Below, piece after piece: positions 1 through 6,251 of a DNA stretch of 9,687 nt. The DNA is taken from assembly GCF_039812505.1 (NCBI RefSeq), contig NZ_JBDIAQ010000136.1:1-9687 (forward strand), written 5' to 3'. The stretch comes from Intrasporangium_A sp039812505 (GTDB lineage Bacteria > Actinomycetota > Actinomycetes > Actinomycetales > Dermatophilaceae). The first letter of the stretch is position 1; the number at the start of each line of letters is the position of its first letter. Under the pieces are notes generated by a model. The model saw nothing but the letters and a program-made list of their open reading frames with translations. It did not search any database and had not been told where the DNA came from. The translations under genes were made by a program, and so were the position numbers.

Positions 1-16
1 CCGACCGACCGACCGG
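1..16. repeat. CCGA tetranucleotide tract at window edge
   Basis: Three perfect CCGA copies followed by CCGG lie just downstream of the pyrD stop. The tract may extend beyond the window. No hairpin is visible and no function can be assigned. Confidence 0.5.
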
Positions 17-22
17 CGAGGA

Positions 23-1039
23 TCAGTGGCCGACGACCGCACGGTTGATCGCGCGCACGAGCGGCGGGCCGCCGTAGACGAACCCCGTGTAGAGCTGCAC
101 CAGCGAGGCACCCGCGTCGAACATGCGCAGGGCGTCCTCGACGGTAGTGATGCCGCCCACCCCGACGATCGGCAGGTCCGGCGCCTCGCGGTGGACGAAG
201 CCGACGACTCGGCGGGCCCGCTCGGCCAGGGGCTGCCCGGACAGACCGCCTGCCTCCCGGGCGGCGACCGCGTCGCGCAGGGCGACCCCGTCGCGGGCGG
301 TCGTCGTATTGGTCGCGATGAGGCCGTCGACCGCGCGCTCGGCACACACCTCCAGCACCTCGCCGATCGCCCGGTCGGTCAGGTCGGGCGCGATCTTGAC
401 CAGCAGCGGGGTGGGGCCGGCCTCGCCCCGGAGCGCACCGAGGATCCGGTCGAGGGCGCCTCGGTCCTGGAGGCTGCGCAGACCCGGCGTGTTGGGCGAG
501 CTGACGTTGACCGCGAAGTAGTCGGCGTGCGGCCCGAGGACCCGCACCGAGTGGAGGTAGTCGTCGACCGCCTCCTCGACCGGTGTGGCCCTGGACTTGC
601 CGATGCTGACGCCGAGGGGCACGCCGACCGGACCGAGGGCGCGCAGACGCGCGGCGAGGACGTCGGCCCCGTCGTTGTTGAAGCCCATCCGGTTGACGAT
701 CGCTCGGCTGGTGGGGAGCCGGAACAGCCGGGGCCTCGGGTTGCCCGGTTGGGCGTACCGGGTCACCGTGCCGACCTCGACGAAGCCGAACCCCATTGCG
801 GGCCAAGCACGCAGCGCCACGCCGTTCTTGTCCACCCCGGCCGCGAGGCCTACCGGGCTCGGGAAGCGCACGCCGAAGACGGTTCGCGGAGAGTCGATGC
901 CGAACTGCCGGCGCAGCAGGGCGATCGCGGGGGGCAGCCCTGACAGCACGGTCAGGGCGTCGAGCGCCTTCTCGTGACCGACCTCGGGGTCACCTCCCCC
1001 GAGCCGGAACAGGGTCTGCCGCAGGACGCGCTCGTACAT
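23..1039 (-). CDS. pyrD: Dihydroorotate dehydrogenase (quinone), class 2
   Basis: PyrD oxidises dihydroorotate to orotate, the fourth step of pyrimidine synthesis, and passes electrons through FMN to membrane quinone. The 338-residue product has the class 2 marks: an N-terminal helical segment before the barrel (MYERVLRQTLFRL), an FMN-site motif AAGVDKNG, NVSSPNTPGL with the expected catalytic serine near residue 181 (class 1 enzymes have cysteine there), VKIAPDLTD, GGLSGQPL, GVGGI, and the closing QLYTGFVYGGP. The length is normal for class 2. I chose the ATG at 1039 because family members usually begin close to MY. An in-frame ATG at 1051 (MGAVMYERV) and a GTG at 1042 are possible, and none has a strong ribosome-binding site. 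The open frame continues upstream to 1537, but that part is low-complexity Arg/Ser sequence overlapping the GntR gene and is not believable. The gene lies downstream of the GntR regulator on the same strand, with a hairpin between them. Confidence 0.95.
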   Translation of the reverse strand: MYERVLRQTLFRLGGGDPEVGHEKALDALTVLSGLPPAIALLRRQFGIDSPRTVFGVRFPSPVGLAAGVDKNGVALRAWPAMGFGFVEVGTVTRYAQPGNPRPRLFRLPTSRAIVNRMGFNNDGADVLAARLRALGPVGVPLGVSIGKSRATPVEEAVDDYLHSVRVLGPHADYFAVNVSSPNTPGLRSLQDRGALDRILGALRGEAGPTPLLVKIAPDLTDRAIGEVLEVCAERAVDGLIATNTTTARDGVALRDAVAAREAGGLSGQPLAERARRVVGFVHREAPDLPIVGVGGITTVEDALRMFDAGASLVQLYTGFVYGGPPLVRAINRAVVGH

Positions 1040-1102
1040 CACGGCGCCCATCGTGCCATCAGGGGACCTGCCGACATGAGGAAGGCAATCCAGCGAGCGA
1101 CA

Positions 1103-1140
1103 GCGGCCGGGCCGACGAGCTGTCCCGCCGGCCCGGCCGC
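1103..1140 (-). terminator. Strong GC hairpin between the GntR gene and pyrD
   Basis: Two perfectly complementary 12-bp arms (GCGGCCGGGCCG at 1103-1114 and its complement at 1129-1140) enclose a 14-base loop. The hairpin begins 17 bp past the GntR stop and lies before the pyrD start, both read on the minus strand. No T-run follows on either strand, so it would be a U-less terminator or an mRNA-stabilising or attenuating structure and not a classic intrinsic terminator. The stem is seen directly; the role is inferred. Confidence 0.5.
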
Positions 1141-1157
1141 GACCGGAGCAGCGGTCC

Positions 1158-1544
1158 TCAGGTGGACGGTGCCTCGCGCAGCGCGACCCGGACCAGATCG
1201 ACGGCCTCGTCGTCGGCCAGGCCGGCGCTGCGGGCCGCGACGGCGAACCTGCTCGCCAGGGTGGCAGCGGCGACATGTGCGGTGCGCTCGTTGGTGGCCA
1301 CGACCGTGCCGGCCCGTCCGCCGGTCTCCACGAGCCCGACCGCCTCCAGCTCCTTGTACGACCGCGCCACGGTGTTGACCGCGAGCCCGAGTTCCGCCGC
1401 GAGCCCTCGCACCGTCGGCAGGCGGTCACCCGGCAGGAGCCGGCCCGCGGCGATGAGCCGGGTGATCTGGTCGCGTACCTGCTCGAACGGCGGCTCGGCC
1501 GCCTCGAGGTCGACACCGACGTCGATGCGCGAGGCACCGCTCAC
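1158..1544 (-). CDS. YtrA-subfamily GntR transcriptional regulator
   Basis: This 128-residue protein is a small GntR-type regulator. Residues about 15-80 form the winged helix-turn-helix: PPFEQVRDQI, LLPGDRLPTVRGLAAELGL, NTVARSYKELEAVGLV and the wing GGRAGTVV are all close to the GntR pattern. Only about 48 residues follow, predicted to be helical, which is the short C-terminal domain of the YtrA subgroup and not the ligand-binding FadR or HutC domain. YtrA regulators often control membrane or ABC-transporter genes and themselves. I chose the GTG at 1544 because it gives the usual N-terminus (about 15 residues before PPFEQ). It also overlaps the stop of a short leader ORF by four bases (GTGA), which suggests translational coupling. 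The same frame is open up to an ATG at 1625, but that would add 27 unconserved residues without a ribosome-binding site. Its target is unknown; the 19-bp direct repeats upstream are candidates. Confidence 0.85.
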   Translation of the reverse strand: MSGASRIDVGVDLEAAEPPFEQVRDQITRLIAAGRLLPGDRLPTVRGLAAELGLAVNTVARSYKELEAVGLVETGGRAGTVVATNERTAHVAAATLASRFAVAARSAGLADDEAVDLVRVALREAPST

Positions 1545-1594
1545 CGCGGCTGCCTGCCGGACGTTGCTCCAGGGGGTGCGCTGCGACCAGTCAT
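1541..1594 (-). CDS. 17-codon leader ORF overlapping the GntR gene
   Basis: An ATG at 1594 is preceded by a strong ribosome-binding sequence, GAGGGAG (1606-1600), with a 5-base spacer. This is the best such site upstream of the regulator. It opens a frame encoding MTGRSAPPGATSGRQPR and stops with a TGA that overlaps the GTG start of the GntR gene (GTGA, 1544-1541). The GntR GTG itself has only a weak site. The arrangement suggests that ribosomes load here and re-initiate on the regulator. The peptide resembles nothing I know and is not rich in one amino acid, so a classic amino-acid attenuator is unlikely. Translation is inferred, not shown. Confidence 0.5.
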   Translation of the reverse strand: MTGRSAPPGATSGRQPR

Positions 1595-1620
1595 GAGATC
1601 TCCCTCTTCGACACTGTGGC

Positions 1621-1677
1621 ATCACCGTGTTGACCCGACATCACCGTGTTTGGCCGACACCACTGTATTGAGCCCGC
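1621..1677. repeat. Three 19-bp direct repeats in the divergent promoter region
   Basis: Units at 1621-1639, 1640-1658 and 1659-1677 begin ATCACCGTGTT, ATCACCGTGTT and ACCACTGTATT. Units 1 and 2 agree at 16 of 19 positions and units 2 and 3 at 12 of 19. They lie 27 bp upstream of the leader ORF start of the GntR gene. The core CACCGTG is itself a small dyad around its central base. Regular head-to-tail spacing of nearly two helical turns before a regulator gene suggests a multi-site operator, perhaps for the GntR protein itself. The binding role is inference. Confidence 0.5.
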
Positions 1678-1759
1678 ACCCGAGGACGCGCGCACCGCAC
1701 CGTCGACGACGCAGAGGGCACGCCCGACCGGGACGGGGGGTGAGCGACATACCGAACCC

Positions 1760-1801
1760 TTGGGACCCCGTTCGAGACCCGCATACTACGTACCGTAGTA
1801 T
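1760..1801 (+). promoter_or_regulatory. Possible cydA promoter overlapping the operators
   Basis: No strong hexamer pair is visible. The best candidates are TAGTAT (1796-1801) as a -10 box, inside the first palindrome, with TTCGAG (1771-1776) as a poor -35 at 19-bp spacing. TTGGGA (1760-1765) paired with TACTAC (1784-1789) is an alternative. In either case the -10 box would lie within the palindromes, so a bound repressor would block RNA polymerase. The cydA ribosome-binding site GGGAG (1832-1836) stands five bases before the ATG. Confidence 0.3.
1783..1801. promoter_or_regulatory. Perfect palindromic operator, BlaI/MecI/CopY type (site 1)
   Basis: ATACTACG-TAC-CGTAGTAT is a perfect 8-bp inverted repeat around a 3-bp centre, and is markedly AT-richer than its surroundings. 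Operators of the BlaI/MecI/CopY family, as I recall them, have the form TACTACA-N-TGTAGTA, and this site keeps the outer TACTAC and GTAGTA halves. A BlaI-family repressor is encoded at the end of the downstream operon. It does not match the Rex operator pattern TGTGAA-N6-TTCACA. The dyad is seen directly; assignment to BlaI is inferred. Confidence 0.7.
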
Positions 1802-1820
1802 CTACTACGTCCTGTAGTCA
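1802..1820. promoter_or_regulatory. Second, imperfect operator copy (site 2)
   Basis: ACTACG-TCC-TGTAGT (1804-1818) repeats the site 1 core with one mismatch between its arms, exactly 19 bp downstream and directly abutting site 1. It ends 23 bp before the cydA ATG. Two head-to-tail dimer sites close to the start suggest cooperative repression of the cyd operon. Confidence 0.6.
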
Positions 1821-1841
1821 GCAAGCCGAGCGGGAGACCCG

Positions 1842-3308
1842 ATGGACGCCACCGACCTGGCGAGATGGCAGTTCGCCATCACGACCGTCTACCACTACCT
1901 CTTCGTGCCGATCACGATCGGTCTGTCCCTCGTCGTCGCCTGGTTCCACACCCGGTGGGTGCGCACCCGCAACCCCGAGTGGCTGCGCCTGGCGAAGTTC
2001 TACGGCAAGCTCTTCACGATCAACTTCGCGCTCGGGCTGGTCACCGGGATCGTGCAGGAGTTCCAGTTCGGGATGAACTGGTCGGACTACAGCCGGTTCG
2101 TCGGTGACATCTTCGGCGCCCCGCTCGCCATCGAGGCGCTGCTCGCCTTCTTCCTGGAGTCGACCTTCCTGGGCCTGTGGATCTTCGGCTGGGGCCGCCT
2201 GCCCGAGCGGCTGCACGCGGCGATGATGTGGGTCGTGCACGTCGGCACGCTGCTGTCGGCCTACTTCATCCTGGCGGCCAACTCCTTCATGCAGCACCCG
2301 GTCGGCTACCAGTACAACCCTGCGACCGGTCGGGCCGAGCTGACCGACTTCCTGGCCGTGCTGACCAACAAGGTGCAGCTGATCACCTTCCCGCACGTCA
2401 TCCTCGCCGCGTACATGGTCGGTGGCGGCGTCGTGATGGGCGTGGGTCTGCACCTGATGCGGCGTGAGGCGCTGAAGGCCGAGGCAGGGACACCCGCCCC
2501 CGACGTGCCGCTCTACCGCAAGGCGGCCCGCATCGGCGCCGTCCTGACCCTCGTCGCGGGCCTCGGCGTCGCGGTCACCGGCGACATCCAGGGCAAGATC
2601 ATGACCGAGGTCCAGCCGATGAAGATGGCCGCAGCGGAGGCGCTCTACGACTCGGTCCCGGAGGGCGAGGGCGCTCCCTTCTCCGTCCTGACGGTCGGCT
2701 CGCTCGACGGCCAGCACACCCGGGCACTGATCGAGGTCCCCGGTCTGCTGAGCTTCCTGGCGACCGGTTCCTTCGACGGGGCGGTGCAGGGCATCAACGA
2801 CCTGCGCGAGGAGTACCTGGCCACGTTCGGGGCCTCGGGCAACCCCCGCGTCCAGGACCCGGCCACGCACTTCGTGCCGAACGTCCCGACGACGTACTGG
2901 TCGTTCCGGCTCATGATGGGCGCCGGCTTCGCCGCCGCCGGCATCGGCGCCGCCGTGCTCTGGCTGACCCGCAAGGGCCGGGTCCCGACGCACCGGTGGC
3001 TGCACTGGGCGGCCATCGCCGCGCCGCTGCTGCCGGTGTTCGGCAACTCCTTCGGGTGGATCTTCACCGAGGTCGGCCGCCAGCCCTGGCTCGTCTTCGG
3101 CCTGATGACGACCGGCAACGGCGTCTCGCCCGGGGTCTCGATGGGCTACGTGATCACCTCGCTCGCCGTCTACACCCTCCTCTACGGCGCCCTCGCCGTA
3201 GTCGAGGTCAAGCTCTTCCTTACCTACGTGCGCCGCGGGGCCGAGCCGTACGAGCCCGAGGAGCCCACCGACAGCGACGAGGACGCCCCCCTCGTCTTCG
3301 CCTACTGA
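1842..3308 (+). CDS. cydA: Cytochrome bd quinol oxidase subunit I
   Basis: CydA is the haem-bearing subunit of cytochrome bd oxidase in the cytoplasmic membrane. It takes electrons from quinol and reduces oxygen to water with high affinity. The 488-residue, nine-helix protein keeps the key residues: His18 (E. coli His19, haem b595), Glu98 and Glu106 in LAIEALLAFFLEST (E. coli Glu99 and Glu107, proton path), His185 in FPHVILAAYM (haem b558 ligand), Met358 in YWSFRLM (E. coli Met393), and the GRQPW signature. The quinol-binding Q-loop retains the conserved Lys and Glu in MKMAAAEALYD and is the short form typical of Gram-positive bacteria. The ATG at 1842 has a GGGAG ribosome-binding site five bases upstream. 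It is the first gene of the cydABDC run, directly behind the paired palindromic operators, and cydB follows after 15 bp. Confidence 0.98.
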   Translation: MDATDLARWQFAITTVYHYLFVPITIGLSLVVAWFHTRWVRTRNPEWLRLAKFYGKLFTINFALGLVTGIVQEFQFGMNWSDYSRFVGDIFGAPLAIEALLAFFLESTFLGLWIFGWGRLPERLHAAMMWVVHVGTLLSAYFILAANSFMQHPVGYQYNPATGRAELTDFLAVLTNKVQLITFPHVILAAYMVGGGVVMGVGLHLMRREALKAEAGTPAPDVPLYRKAARIGAVLTLVAGLGVAVTGDIQGKIMTEVQPMKMAAAEALYDSVPEGEGAPFSVLTVGSLDGQHTRALIEVPGLLSFLATGSFDGAVQGINDLREEYLATFGASGNPRVQDPATHFVPNVPTTYWSFRLMMGAGFAAAGIGAAVLWLTRKGRVPTHRWLHWAAIAAPLLPVFGNSFGWIFTEVGRQPWLVFGLMTTGNGVSPGVSMGYVITSLAVYTLLYGALAVVEVKLFLTYVRRGAEPYEPEEPTDSDEDAPLVFAY

Positions 3309-3323
3309 CCCGAAGGGAGCGTC

Positions 3324-4391
3324 ATGGAGCTCAGCACCGTCTGGTTCGTCATCATCGGAGTCCTCTGGACCGGCTACTTCGTCCTGGAGGGCTTCGACTT
3401 CGGCGTCGGGATCCTGCTGCCCTTCCTCGGCGGGCGCAAGCGCTCGGCGATCGAGGCGCCACCCACCCCCGCGGACGCCGAGGTCGAGAAGCGGCGCCGC
3501 GTCATGCTCAACACGATCGGTCCGGTGTGGGACGGCAACGAGGTGTGGGTGCTGACCGCCGGTGGCGCCACGTTCGCCGCCTTTCCGCACTGGTACGCGA
3601 CGATGTTCAGCGGCTTCTACCTCGCCCTGCTGCTCATCCTGGTCGCGCTGATCGTCCGCAACCTCGGCTTCGACTACCGGCACAAGCGACCCCACGAGTC
3701 CTGGAAACGGCGTTGGGACGTGGCGGTCTTCTGGGGCTCGCTCGTGCCAGCGTTCCTCTGGGGTGTCGCGCTGACCAGCGTCGTGCTCGGCGTCCCGATC
3801 GACGCCGACAAGGAGTTCACCGGCAACCTGCTGACCCTGCTGGGCCCGACGAGCCTGCTCGGCGGACTGACCTTCGTGGCGTTGTTCGTCACGCACGGCG
3901 CGATCTTCGTGGCCCTGAAGACGGACGGTCCGATCCGCGCCGACGCCCGTCGCGTCGCAGCTCGCGTCGGCCTGCCCACCGCGGGCCTGGCCGTGGTACT
4001 GCTGTTCCTCCTCGGACTGCACGGCGGGGACGCCGCCTCGTGGATCACCACCGTGCTCGCCGCGGCCGCGCTCGTCGTCGGCCTCTGGTTCAACCTCAAG
4101 GACCGCGAGGGGATGGCGTTCATCGGGACCGCTGCCACGATCGCGCTGGCGGTCGCGACCTACTTCCTGATCCTGTTCCCCAACGTCATGCCGTCGACGA
4201 CGGACCCGGCGTTCAGCCTGACCACCGCGAACGCCTCGTCCTCGCACTACACGCTCACGATCATGACGGTCGTCGCGCTCGTCTTCACCCCGATCGTCCT
4301 GCTCTACCAGGGCTGGACCTACTGGGTCTTCCGCAAGCGCCTGACGACGCAGCACATCCCCGCCGACGTCGTGCTCGAGCACGCGCACTGA
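3324..4391 (+). CDS. cydB: Cytochrome bd quinol oxidase subunit II
   Basis: CydB is the second core subunit of cytochrome bd oxidase, a membrane protein without its own haem ligands that pairs with CydA. The 355-residue product begins with the family's first helix (LSTVWFVIIGVLWTGYFVLE), has the motif EGFDFGVG, and carries the signature GPVWDGNEVW near residues 66-75, followed by several hydrophobic helices. Length is normal. The start ATG has a clear ribosome-binding site (GAAGGGAG, four bases upstream). It lies 15 bp behind cydA and 18 bp before cydD, so it is almost certainly co-transcribed with them. Confidence 0.98.
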   Translation: MELSTVWFVIIGVLWTGYFVLEGFDFGVGILLPFLGGRKRSAIEAPPTPADAEVEKRRRVMLNTIGPVWDGNEVWVLTAGGATFAAFPHWYATMFSGFYLALLLILVALIVRNLGFDYRHKRPHESWKRRWDVAVFWGSLVPAFLWGVALTSVVLGVPIDADKEFTGNLLTLLGPTSLLGGLTFVALFVTHGAIFVALKTDGPIRADARRVAARVGLPTAGLAVVLLFLLGLHGGDAASWITTVLAAAALVVGLWFNLKDREGMAFIGTAATIALAVATYFLILFPNVMPSTTDPAFSLTTANASSSHYTLTIMTVVALVFTPIVLLYQGWTYWVFRKRLTTQHIPADVVLEHAH

Positions 4392-4409
4392 CCGGAGGAC
4401 CCCAGACCG

Positions 4410-6251
4410 TTGAAGCCGTTCGACCTGCGCCTGCTCCGGGCCGTCCCCTCGGTCCGCCCCCCGATCGCCGTCCTGACCGCGGTCGGGGTGCTGGGCGGCG
4501 CCCTCAGCGTCGCGACGGCCTTCGCCCTGACCGCCCTGCTCGTCGCGGTCGTCGCCGGTATGCCGCTCACCACCCCGGCCCTCTGGCTGGCCGGGACCTT
4601 CGCGGCCCGCGCCGCGCTCGGGGCCACGTCGGACCTCGTGGCCGCCTGGGCCGGCTCGGCGGTCTCGACCCGGCTGCGCTCGGCCCTGCTTCGCGAGTGG
4701 GGACGCCGACCTGCCGAACAGCGGCCTGACCCCGACACCGCGGTGACGCTCGCGACGTCCGGAGCCGGTGCCGTCGAGCCGTATGCCGCCCGCTACCTGC
4801 CCACCCTCCTGACCGCTGCGTTCGTGCCGGCCCTCGCGATCGTGACCCTCGTCGTCGTGGACTGGCCGAGCGCGGTCATCGTCGCGGCGACCCTGCCGCT
4901 GCTGCCGCTGTTCGCTGCGCTGATCGGCAAGGCCACGGCCAGCTCGACGGCACGCCGGTGGGCCGCCCTGGCGCAGCTGTCGGGACACTTCCTGGACGTC
5001 GTCCGCGGGCTGCCGACCCTGGTCGGCTACGGCCGGGCCGAGAAGCAGGTCGGGGTCGTCGCCGAGGTCAGCGAGCGACACCGCCGCGCGACGATGGCCA
5101 CCCTGCGGATCGCCTTCCTCAGCTCGGCGGCCCTCGAGCTGCTCGCCAGCATCTCGGTCGCGATCGTCGCCGTCGTGGTGGGACTGCGTCTTTCCTTCGG
5201 GACCATGCCGCTGGCCACCGGGCTCGTCGCGATCCTGCTCGCCCCCGAGGCGTACTGGCCGATCCGTCGTGTCGGGGCCGAGTTCCACGCCGCCGCCGAC
5301 GGCGCAGTGGCGCTCGAGGAGATCCTGGGTCAGCTGACACCTGCCCCGAACGGGCCGTTCGCGAGTGGGCCGGGGCGTGCGCCGGTCGGGTCGACCTCGG
5401 ACGGACCGCTCGCAGCCGAACGCCACAGTTTGCCGGCCGCTTCGACCCCGCAGGGTCCGTTCGCCGAGCTGCGCCACGTCGAGTACCGGTATGCCGCCGA
5501 GCTCGCCCCGGTGCTGCGGGACCTCTCGCTGCGGCTGCGACCCGGCCTGACGGTCCTGACCGGACCCTCCGGTGTGGGCAAGTCGACCCTGCTCGAGCTG
5601 CTGGCCGGCCTGCGCACCCCGACCCGTGGAACCATCGTCGCCCCGGCGGCCCACCTGATGACCCAGCGACCGTTCATCCCGGCCGGTTCGGTGCGCCAGG
5701 CCCTGACCCTGTCCCACCCGCTGGCCCCCGCCCCGCCGCTCCCCGCCCCGCCGCTATCCCGGGTCGATGTATTAGCGCGGCCTGCGGGCCGCGCTAATAC
5801 ATCGACCCGGGTCGGGGGTGGGGGTGCGGTTGGCAGCGACGAGGGGCTGTGGGCCGCGCTGCGCCGGGTCGGGCTCGACGGCGTCGTCGCGGGCCTGCCG
5901 GGCGGGCTCGACGCAGCCCTCGGCGACGACGGCTTCGGGCTGTCGGCCGGACAGCGCCGGCGCATCGCCCTGGCCCGGGCCTGGCTCTCGAGCGAGCAGC
6001 TGATCCTGCTCGACGAGCCGACCGCGCACCTCGACGCGGATGCAGCCCGGCTCGCCCACGACCTGATCCTCGAGCTCGCCCAGCGCCGGGTCGTCATCGC
6101 TGTCACCCACCGACCCGAGCTGGTGGCGCTGGCCGACTCGGTCCGGCACCTGACGACCGCCGGCCCCTCGACGGTCGTGACGACTCCCGTCCCAGCCTCG
6201 GCCACCCCCGCTCCCACCGCACCCCTCGCCGCCGGGCAGGTGCACCCATGA
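4410..6251 (+). CDS. cydD: Heterodimeric ABC exporter for cytochrome bd assembly, subunit CydD
   Basis: CydD pairs with CydC in an ATP-driven membrane exporter needed for cytochrome bd assembly; export of cysteine/glutathione and haem handling have both been proposed in E. coli. The 613-residue protein has a six-helix membrane domain (about 20-300) and a nucleotide-binding domain (about 350-590): Walker A GPSGVGKST at 385-393, Q-loop MTQRPF near 418, signature LSAGQ at 511-515 (Ala replaces the first Gly of LSGGQ), Walker B LILLDEP at 531-537, and H-loop His567. The start is TTG at 4410, supported by GGAGGA ten bases upstream and the usual opening MKPFDLRLL. Two oddities stand out: a degenerate 17-residue repeat in the linker (314-347), and about 45 residues between the Q-loop region and DEGLWAALRRVGL where relatives usually have a short loop. 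That stretch is PAPPL repeats plus 18-19 residues encoded by a perfect inverted repeat. The frame and all ATPase motifs remain intact. The stop overlaps the cydC start (ATGA). Confidence 0.95.
   Translation: MKPFDLRLLRAVPSVRPPIAVLTAVGVLGGALSVATAFALTALLVAVVAGMPLTTPALWLAGTFAARAALGATSDLVAAWAGSAVSTRLRSALLREWGRRPAEQRPDPDTAVTLATSGAGAVEPYAARYLPTLLTAAFVPALAIVTLVVVDWPSAVIVAATLPLLPLFAALIGKATASSTARRWAALAQLSGHFLDVVRGLPTLVGYGRAEKQVGVVAEVSERHRRATMATLRIAFLSSAALELLASISVAIVAVVVGLRLSFGTMPLATGLVAILLAPEAYWPIRRVGAEFHAAADGAVALEEILGQLTPAPNGPFASGPGRAPVGSTSDGPLAAERHSLPAASTPQGPFAELRHVEYRYAAELAPVLRDLSLRLRPGLTVLTGPSGVGKSTLLELLAGLRTPTRGTIVAPAAHLMTQRPFIPAGSVRQALTLSHPLAPAPPLPAPPLSRVDVLARPAGRANTSTRVGGGGAVGSDEGLWAALRRVGLDGVVAGLPGGLDAALGDDGFGLSAGQRRRIALARAWLSSEQLILLDEPTAHLDADAARLAHDLILELAQRRVVIAVTHRPELVALADSVRHLTTAGPSTVVTTPVPASATPAPTAPLAAGQVHP
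5349..5450 (+). repeat. Degenerate 51-bp duplication in the CydD interdomain linker
   Basis: Two consecutive 51-bp units (5349-5399 and 5400-5450) match at 30 of 51 positions by hand count, and the start of a third (5451-5465) encodes QGPFA at the beginning of the ATPase domain. The residues read NGPFASG...STS, DGPLAAE...STP, QGPFAEL. Each unit is exactly 17 codons. The similarity is weak in a GC-rich background, so an old duplication is likely but not certain. Confidence 0.4.
5726..5755 (+). repeat. 15-bp perfect tandem repeat in cydD (PAPPL x2)
   Basis: CCCCGCCCCGCCGCT occurs at 5726-5740 and again at 5741-5755 and encodes PAPPL twice in frame. It directly borders the left arm of the inverted repeat, so the flank of that element is itself repetitive. 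Confidence 0.85.
5758..5811. repeat. Perfect 25-bp inverted repeat embedded in frame in cydD
   Basis: The left arm (5758-5782, starting CCCGGGTCGATG) and right arm (5787-5811) are perfect reverse complements across 25 bp, separated by the four bases TGCG. The whole is 54 bp, exactly 18 codons, and is translated in frame as part of CydD residues 450-468 (RVDVLARPAGRANTSTR). Its core (GATGTATTAG and CTAATACATC) is much AT-richer than the gene around it and contains a TTA leucine codon. This looks like a short palindromic mobile or REP-like element that landed in a tolerant surface loop of the ATPase domain. The repeat is seen directly; mobility is inferred and needs other copies in the genome. 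Confidence 0.9.

Noticed and set aside
1040..1537. N-terminal extension of pyrD up to 1537
   Set aside because: It would add 166 Arg/Ser-rich residues overlapping the GntR gene. Class 2 enzymes begin close to the MYERV sequence.
1783..1820. Rex (redox-sensing repressor) operator, expected at many cyd promoters
   Set aside because: The Rex pattern has TGTGAA/TTCACA halves. These palindromes have ACTACG/CGTAGT halves and no match.
1818..5717. Minus-strand open frame of 1299 codons opposite cydA, cydB and cydD
   Set aside because: Its product is Arg/Gly/Asp/Gln-rich low-complexity sequence with no domain, and it lies exactly opposite well-conserved genes. Long antisense frames arise easily from GC-rich third positions.
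5849..6247. N-terminal extension of cydC from 5849
   Set aside because: The extra residues are an out-of-frame reading of cydD. The ATG at 6248 with the ATGA overlap gives a normal CydC.
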